Assembly: GCA_024229515.1 (NCBI GenBank)
Contig: JAAESI010000217.1
Location: forward strand, 1-35,399
Reading direction: 5' to 3'
Source: Pseudomonadota bacterium
GTDB taxonomy: Bacteria > Myxococcota_A > UBA796 > UBA9615
Length of the DNA: 35,399 bases
The notes below the pieces were generated by a model, which saw nothing but the letters and a program-made list of their open reading frames with translations, did not search any database and had not been told where the DNA came from. Shown one piece after another: positions 30,904 through 35,399 of this stretch (position 1 is the stretch's first letter; each line of letters opens with the position of its first letter). The position numbers were made by a program, and so were the translations under genes.

Positions 30904-32940
30904 TCACTCCCTCGTGAGTGCGCGGGAGGATACGCGCCTGCGTCGGCAGATCAAGGCAAGCCCGCCCACGAGCCAGGCAACGCTGGAGGCGGGCCCGAAT
31001 CCGGCGGTCAGCGAGCTCTCGCAGGAGCAGCCTTCGGTGTCGGGCGGGGTCAGGATGGCGGCGTCGTCGTCATCGTCGTCGGTAGCGTCGTCGTCGTCGG
31101 CCGCGCTGTCGTCGTCGTCGTCCGGAGCGCTGTCGTCGTCGTCGTCGTCCGGGGCGCTGTCGTCGTCGTCGGTGGCGTCATCGTCGTCGTTGGCGTCATC
31201 GTCGTCGTCATCATCGTCGTCGTCGTCGCCGATCGGAGGTGGCTCCTCGTCCCAGAGGTCGGCGTCCTCGCCGCCGTAGGCGCCCTGGTCGGGGGTGGTG
31301 CCGTCGAGATCCAGCGATCCGAGCGGGTCGGCGGCGTCGATGCAAAGGGAACCGGAGCCGAGGTGGAGGTCGTCCGATCCGTCGTAGACCCCGTCGGCGA
31401 TCCAGGCGACGAAGGTCGGGTTCACCGACTGGTTGCCGTTGAGCCCCTCCTGATCGTCGATCGTGCCGCTGTACTCGGGGCCGGAGGTGGCGAAGATGTC
31501 GTTGTAGGCGATGGTCCAGGCGGCTCCGTCGCCGACCGAGAGGCAGGAGCCGTCCTCGGGGAACGCGACGATGGAGTCGGTGAGCGCCAGCTCGCTGTCG
31601 CTGGTGACCCGCACGGTGCCGCCCGAGCTTGCGGCGTTGCCGACCATGGTCAGGTGCTGGAGGGTGCCCACGGCGCCGCTGAACAGGTGCACGCCGGCGC
31701 CGTTGTTGGCGGCGTTGTCGACGAACAGGCTGGTGCTGGCCTCGATCGAGCCCGCCTCCAGCCGGATGGCGCCGCCGTCGCCGTCGGCCTCGTTGCCGTC
31801 GAAGATCGTGGCCGTGACGGTGGTTTCGGACTGGGCGAGGTAGAGCGCGCCGCCGGAGCTGTCCGCGGCGTTGAGCGTGAAGCGGCTCGTGCTGATGTCG
31901 ATCGTGCCGTCCTGGGTGGAGAGGCCACCGCCGCCGAAGCCGGCTTCGTTCCCGTCGAACGTCGAGAAGCTGATCGACAGGCTGCCCTCGGTGTCGACGC
32001 GGAAGCCGCCGCCGGTGCTGGGCCCCTGGTTGTCGGTGAAGGTGCAGCTGACCACGGACACGGTCGCGTCGGTGACCCGCAAGCCGCCGCCGTCGGGGGC
32101 CTCGTTGCCGCTGATGACGGTGTCGGTGATGGTCACGTTCGACTCGAGGTTCGCCCAGACCCCGCCGGAGTGGGTGCCCGCGAGGTTCGAGTCGACCTCG
32201 CTGGAGGTGAGCTCGTGGGTGCCGGCGAGGTAGCTGATCCCGCCGGCCCGCTCGGCTTCGTTGCCTCCGATCGTGGAGTTGGTGATCTCGCTGGTGCCGT
32301 CGCCGAACATCAGCCCGGCGCCGCGCTCGGCGTCGTTGTCGTAGACGACGAGTCCCTCCAGCACGAGGTCGCTGTCGTAGGCGTAAAGCCCGCCGCCGTA
32401 GCCCCAGTTGTCGCCCGAATCGATGATCGCGTTGTTCTCGTAGATCGTGATGTCGACGAGCTCGGACCCGGACTCGCCCAGGAGCAGGCCGCCGCCGAGG
32501 TGGGCGGTGCAGTCGTGGAGCACGAGGGCCTGCAGGGTGGGGGAGCTGCCGGCGATGGAGATGCAGCCGCCGAGGTAGCCGTCGTCGAAGGTGCCGTCAC
32601 CGCCGGAGATGTCGAACCCGATCAACTCGGCGTCCGACGTCTCGCCGCTGTCGAACACCACCGCCGGACCTTCGCCCGACCCCACCAGGAAGGTGGCGGC
32701 CGCGCCGCTGGTCCCCTGGACGGTGATCGCCTTGCCGAGGAAGTCGAGATCCTCGGTGTAGGTGCCCGCCGCCACAGCCACGATGTCACCCGTTGAGGCG
32801 GCGTCGATGCCCGCGGTGATGGTGGTATGGTCGCCGGCCCCCGAAGGGTCGACGACGATGGTGTCGGCCCGGGACGAAACCGGAATCGAGACCATGAGCG
32901 AGGCGAGCAGGACAACAGCTCCAGGGCGCATGGCGCGCAT
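30904..32940 (-). CDS. Secreted beta-helix protein with Asp-rich linker and MYXO-CTERM-like anchor
   Basis: This 678-residue protein has an N-terminal signal peptide (PGAVVLLASLMVSIPVSSRA). Residues about 25-540 are a parallel beta-helix with recurring GGG, N-x-A and D-N/G-N-E-A motifs, as in Pmp-like or pectate-lyase-type surface proteins (ISIAGSSPTLQALVLHDCTA). About 60 residues of nearly pure Asp with Ala, Ser, Thr and Pro follow. The tail is EGCSCESSL, a hydrophobic helix (VAWLVGGLALI) and CRRRRVSS. A Cys-x-Cys motif, one helix and an Arg cluster is the layout of MYXO-CTERM sorting signals, cleaved by myxosortase. ATG 32940 is used; ATG 32931 is equally possible. It starts opposite epmB with overlapping start codons. 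Confidence 0.82.
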   Translation of the reverse strand: MRAMRPGAVVLLASLMVSIPVSSRADTIVVDPSGAGDHTTITAGIDAASTGDIVAVAAGTYTEDLDFLGKAITVQGTSGAAATFLVGSGEGPAVVFDSGETSDAELIGFDISGGDGTFDDGYLGGCISIAGSSPTLQALVLHDCTAHLGGGLLLGESGSELVDITIYENNAIIDSGDNWGYGGGLYAYDSDLVLEGLVVYDNDAERGAGLMFGDGTSEITNSTIGGNEAERAGGISYLAGTHELTSSEVDSNLAGTHSGGVWANLESNVTITDTVISGNEAPDGGGLRVTDATVSVVSCTFTDNQGPSTGGGFRVDTEGSLSISFSTFDGNEAGFGGGGLSTQDGTIDISTSRFTLNAADSSGGALYLAQSETTVTATIFDGNEADGDGGAIRLEAGSIEASTSLFVDNAANNGAGVHLFSGAVGTLQHLTMVGNAASSGGTVRVTSDSELALTDSIVAFPEDGSCLSVGDGAAWTIAYNDIFATSGPEYSGTIDDQEGLNGNQSVNPTFVAWIADGVYDGSDDLHLGSGSLCIDAADPLGSLDLDGTTPDQGAYGGEDADLWDEEPPPIGDDDDDDDDDDDANDDDDATDDDDSAPDDDDDDSAPDDDDDSAADDDDATDDDDDDAAILTPPDTEGCSCESSLTAGFGPASSVAWLVGGLALICRRRRVSSRALTRE
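30927..30954 (-). promoter_or_regulatory. Promoter of the efp operon, inside the upstream gene
   Basis: TTGATC, 16 bases, TATCCT, then CCCGCGC on the minus strand. It lies within the last 17 codons of the beta-helix gene. A leader of about 33 bases separates it from ATG 30887. Confidence 0.6.
31062..31230. repeat. GTC/GAC trinucleotide repeat tract encoding an Asp-rich linker
   Basis: About 170 bases are dominated by GTC triplets (GAC on the coding minus strand), interrupted by short GCG, ATC and GGA segments. They encode runs of four to ten Asp spaced by Ala, Ser, Thr or Pro. It is a microsatellite likely to vary in length by slippage, always in whole codons. Confidence 0.85.
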
Positions 32941-33952
32941 GCTCGCACCCACGGGGGCCACCCACAAGGGCAGCTCGCGGCGGGCGGAGTGGCAGCGCCA
33001 ATTGGCCGCGGCCGCCGGAGATCCCGTGGCCATCGCCGCGATCCTGCCCCAGGGCGGGAGCCTCGCCGCCGTGGCCGACGCCGCGGGGGAGTTCGTCTTC
33101 CGGGCAACGTCGTACTACCTCTCGCTGGCCGATCCCACCGATCCCAACGACCCGATCCTCCGCCAGGTGCTCCCGTCGGCGGACGAGCTGGCGCCGAGCC
33201 CCGAGGGCTACCGGGACGACGCCGTCGGCGACCTCGACGCGGACGCCCACCCCGCCGCGGGGCTGGTGCGCAAGTACGCGGGGCGGGCGTTGCTCGTGAC
33301 GACGGGGCTCTGTGCGGTGAACTGCCGCTTCTGCTTCCGCCGGGCGTTCCCCTACGAGGAGACGCGTGAGGGGCTGGCCGCGGCGCTCGAGGTGATCGAA
33401 GGCGACGACAGCCTCAGCGAGATCATCCTGTCCGGCGGCGATCCGCTGACGGCTCCCGACGGGGCGCTGCGGCCGTTGATCGAGCGGCTCGCGTCGATCC
33501 CGCACATCAAGCGGCTGCGCATCCACACGCGCGTGCCGGTGGTGCTCCCCGACCGGATCGACGGTGCGCTGGTGGCGCTGCTTCGGTCCACCCGCCTGCG
33601 GCCCTGGGTGGTCGCTCACTTCAACCATCCGCGTGAGCTCGCGCGCCCCGCGGCGGTCGCCTGCCGCAGGCTCATCGAAGCAGGGATTCCCGTCTTGAAT
33701 CAGGGGGTTTTGCTGCGAGGGGTGAACGACGACGTGAATGTGCTGGAGGCCCTCCATGAGGGGCTCGTCGACCTCGGGGTCAAGCCCTACTACCTCCACC
33801 AACTCGACCGGGTGACCGGCGTGTCGCACTTCGAGGTGCCGGAGGAGGAGGGGCGGGCGCTCGTGGAGGCGCTGCGCGTGCGCGTCTCTGGAATCGCCAT
33901 GCCGACGTGGGTGCGAGACATCCCCGGCGAGCCCGCGAAGCGGCCGCTGTGA
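32939..33952 (+). CDS. epmB: EF-P-linked lysine 2,3-aminomutase EpmB
   Basis: This 337-residue radical-SAM enzyme of the KamA/EpmB family converts L-lysine to (R)-beta-lysine for EpmA. The cluster motif CAVNCRFC (Cys125, Cys129, Cys132) lies in ALLVTTGLCAVNCRFCFRR. The PLP-linked aminomutase features IILSGGDPLT, LRIHTRVPVVLP, GIPVLNQGVLLRGVNDDV and KPYYLHQLDRVTGVSHFEV are present. Length matches E. coli EpmB (342), which argues for a start near 32939. In-frame ATGs at 32930, 32894 and 32858 also exist, but codons between 32894 and 32930 have atypical third bases. A TATGGT box followed by CGCCGGCC at 32826-32831 may belong to its promoter, though no -35 is visible. It lies on the opposite strand from efp and epmA. 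Confidence 0.93.
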   Translation: MLAPTGATHKGSSRRAEWQRQLAAAAGDPVAIAAILPQGGSLAAVADAAGEFVFRATSYYLSLADPTDPNDPILRQVLPSADELAPSPEGYRDDAVGDLDADAHPAAGLVRKYAGRALLVTTGLCAVNCRFCFRRAFPYEETREGLAAALEVIEGDDSLSEIILSGGDPLTAPDGALRPLIERLASIPHIKRLRIHTRVPVVLPDRIDGALVALLRSTRLRPWVVAHFNHPRELARPAAVACRRLIEAGIPVLNQGVLLRGVNDDVNVLEALHEGLVDLGVKPYYLHQLDRVTGVSHFEVPEEEGRALVEALRVRVSGIAMPTWVRDIPGEPAKRPL

Positions 33953-35121
33953 GCCGCTGGCCGCTCCTGCTGGGGCTGTGCCTGCTCATCGGCTGCGGCG
34001 AGGCGCCGGAGCGGGAACGCGTCGAGCTGGACTTGTCGCAGGTCGACGCGAGCGATGTGCTCCCGCCGGAGCCCGAGGAAGCGGCGGCGGCGCCGGAGCC
34101 CGAGCCCGAGCCCACGCCCGCGCCGGAGCCGTCCTTCGGACCCATCGCCCACGTACTCGCGGCCGACCTGGACGGCGACGGCGTGCAGGAGCTGTTCGCC
34201 AGCGCCGGAAGCGCGATTCGGTGGGGCAGCTGGCCCGCGGGCACGAGCTCACCGAGCTGGAGCGGCCGGTACGAGGGGACCGGGGTGCTGCAGTCGTGGA
34301 TCGCGGGCGACTTCGACGGGGACGGTCGCGAAGAGGTCGTGGCCGCGTTCGGCATGGGACGGGGGTTCGCCGATGCGCCGCTGAGCGTGGTGCTGGTGGC
34401 CGCCGATGCCAGGTCGACGGTGGCGATCCCCATCTACCGCGCCGACGGCGAGCGCAACCAGGTGACGTCGATGGTGCCGTGGCCGCGCGAAGGGGCGCCG
34501 CCGCAGATCTACCTGACGGCGTTCGACGGCCGATTCCACCTGCGCGGAGGCCTGCTGAACATCGACGGGGGCGAGCCGACGTGGCTGGAGGGGCACCGGC
34601 TGCGCATGGGCCTGGCCCGCGCGGTCGCGGACTTCGATGACGACGGCAAGCTGGAGGTGGCGATCGGGCGGCTGTACGGCGACGGCCCCGACACCGACGG
34701 AGACCTCCGGGTGCTCGATGACGACGGCACGGTCGCGATGATCCCGACGCTGCGGGGGGTGCGCACGGTCGCCAGCGGCGACGTCGACGGGGACGGGACG
34801 CCGGAGCTGCTGTTTGGCGACGGCTGGCACAAGGCATACGGCAAGAAGGCACGGTTCCGTCCGAGCATCGCGCGGTACGCGGACGCCAGCGGGTGGACCG
34901 TCGAGCTCGTCCAGGAGCGCGCGGACCAGTACGCGGTCGAGCGGATCGGCCTGGTCGGGCGGGAGCTCGTGGCCGGCGGCAACCGGGAGGTGCTGCGGTA
35001 CGAGCGGACGGACGCCGGGTGGAGCGTCACCGGCACGCCGCAGGGGACGTCGATTCAGGGATCGTGGGCGATGCTGAATGGGGCCTTGGTAACGGCGGGG
35101 GCGACGGTTCGGCGGGAGTAG
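33949..35121 (+). CDS. FG-GAP-repeat lipoprotein
   Basis: This 390-residue protein has signal peptide WPLLLGLCLLIGC (lipid site near residue 16), a Pro/Glu-rich linker (EPEPEPTPAPEP) and a predicted beta-propeller. The propeller has at least four calcium-loop repeats: DLDGDGVQELFA, DFDGDGREEVVAAFG, DFDDDGKLEVAIG and DVDGDGTPELLFGD. There is no ASPIC/UnbV domain, unlike the lipoprotein at 26818-28335. GTG 33949 overlaps the epmB stop (GTGA), so the two genes are translationally coupled; the open frame upstream to 33907 only overlaps epmB. It is probably a surface protein. Its function is not known, nor is the reason for pairing it with epmB. Confidence 0.88.
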   Translation: MSRWPLLLGLCLLIGCGEAPERERVELDLSQVDASDVLPPEPEEAAAAPEPEPEPTPAPEPSFGPIAHVLAADLDGDGVQELFASAGSAIRWGSWPAGTSSPSWSGRYEGTGVLQSWIAGDFDGDGREEVVAAFGMGRGFADAPLSVVLVAADARSTVAIPIYRADGERNQVTSMVPWPREGAPPQIYLTAFDGRFHLRGGLLNIDGGEPTWLEGHRLRMGLARAVADFDDDGKLEVAIGRLYGDGPDTDGDLRVLDDDGTVAMIPTLRGVRTVASGDVDGDGTPELLFGDGWHKAYGKKARFRPSIARYADASGWTVELVQERADQYAVERIGLVGRELVAGGNREVLRYERTDAGWSVTGTPQGTSIQGSWAMLNGALVTAGATVRRE

Positions 35122-35260
35122 GCGGGGGCTGGGGAGCTCGCGCGGAGTTCGCGGAGGGGCGGAGGCGCGGAGGGGGTTCCGTTGACGGGGGCGTTGCGGG
35201 GCGTTGTTGCACGGCTCCGAGCGAGGCCGGATCGGGCCACTGAGCGGCTCTCTCGGAGTT
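35122..35260. other. Non-coding gap before the IS remnant
   Basis: These 139 bases have no convincing gene, terminator or promoter. The first 60 bases are purine- and G-rich. The nearby transposase end implies that part of this gap belongs to an insertion-sequence terminus, but no terminal inverted repeat could be defined because only one side is visible. Confidence 0.5.
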
Positions 35261-35398
35261 TCAGCTTCGGACAGCCCGCGATTCCGGCATCCCGAGCTCG
35301 GTCATGCGATTGAGGATGTTCACACCGATCATCGCCTCCCTCCTCTGCCCTTCTTCGGACCGTGAGCGGAGTCGGGGGCCGAGGATCTGTTTGAATCG
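35261..35398 (-). CDS. IS5-type transposase, C-terminal fragment (cut by window edge)
   Basis: The minus strand encodes 45 residues from the right edge to a TGA. They start RFKQILGPRLRSRSEEGQRR and end NILNRMTELGMPESRAVRS. The pattern R-x-K-x-I-x-G-x-x-L-x-x-R-x-x-x-x-Q followed by L-N-R-M-x-x-x-G-M-P-x-S is the usual C-terminus of DDE transposases of the IS4/IS5 superfamily. The rest of the gene lies outside the window, so intactness is unknown. Confidence 0.75.
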   Translation of the reverse strand, partial: RFKQILGPRLRSRSEEGQRREAMIGVNILNRMTELGMPESRAVRS

Positions 35399-35399
35399 A

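Noticed and set aside
31062..31230. Repeat tract that might be taken for a CRISPR array
   Set aside because: It is a trinucleotide microsatellite in frame in a coding sequence, with no spacer-repeat pattern and no cas genes.
1..35399. tRNA, rRNA or riboswitch genes
   Set aside because: No cloverleaf, rRNA or known riboswitch pattern was seen by eye in any intergenic gap; all gaps are short.

Overview
The window is GC-rich and densely packed, with no gene-free stretch longer than 200 bases. It looks like the chromosome of a Gram-negative bacterium related to Myxococcota (the former Deltaproteobacteria). The reasons are a C-terminal anchor resembling MYXO-CTERM on one secreted protein, six predicted lipoproteins, long Asp-rich linkers, and an EF-P beta-lysylation gene set. 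The phylum is an inference. The window opens inside an IS110-type transposase and closes inside an IS5-type transposase, so it may be a contig bounded by insertion sequences.

Layout. 1-121: 3' end of an IS110-family transposase. 140-4699 (minus): a gliding-type ABC-2 module of ATPase, permease, GldG-like auxiliary protein and DUF4340 protein. 4768-4876: opposed arrays of heptanucleotide repeats. 4877-6982 (minus): a secreted GEVED-domain protein with about 300 residues in which alanine often occupies every second position. 7112-9047 (plus): surE-pcm-apt. 9153-12395 (plus): thiolase, 3-hydroxyacyl-CoA dehydrogenase, enoyl-CoA hydratase and a B12-binding mutase subunit, followed by a glutaredoxin from its own promoter. 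12677-14683: a small lipoprotein, an XRE-type regulator with an AT-rich palindromic upstream region, and a small membrane protein. 14869-16488 (plus): a multidomain lipoprotein. 16492-26692 (minus): a six-gene peptide-import operon (SBP, two permeases, two ATPases, and an M1-peptidase-like protein whose zinc site is destroyed). 26818-30887 (minus): efp, epmA, a DUF2891-type lipoprotein and an FG-GAP/ASPIC lipoprotein. 30904-32940 (minus): a beta-helix protein with an Asp-rich linker and MYXO-CTERM-like tail. 32939-35121 (plus): epmB and a second FG-GAP lipoprotein. 35261-35398: 3' end of an IS5-type transposase on the minus strand.

How the genes work together. Many neighbours overlap by 1-4 bases (ATGA, GTGA, TGATG), so most of the window is organised as translationally coupled operons. 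EF-P and two of its modification enzymes (EpmA ligase, EpmB aminomutase) lie within 3.7 kb in two oppositely oriented transcription units, and each unit ends in an FG-GAP lipoprotein. The peptide importer has all five standard components, but four carry unusual additions: a membrane anchor on the binding protein, a helical insertion in one permease, an N-terminal extension and extra membrane helices in the other, and a roughly 290-residue acidic tail on one ATPase.

Promoters. Seven candidates share a -35 element, a 16-17 base spacer, a TANNNT-like -10 and, in most, a GC-rich block of the CCGCGCC type just downstream. An eighth, upstream of the XRE gene, has only the -10. At surE, the glutaredoxin and the XRE gene the start codon falls 7-8 bases after the -10, which suggests leaderless mRNAs. 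These promoters also helped choose start codons.
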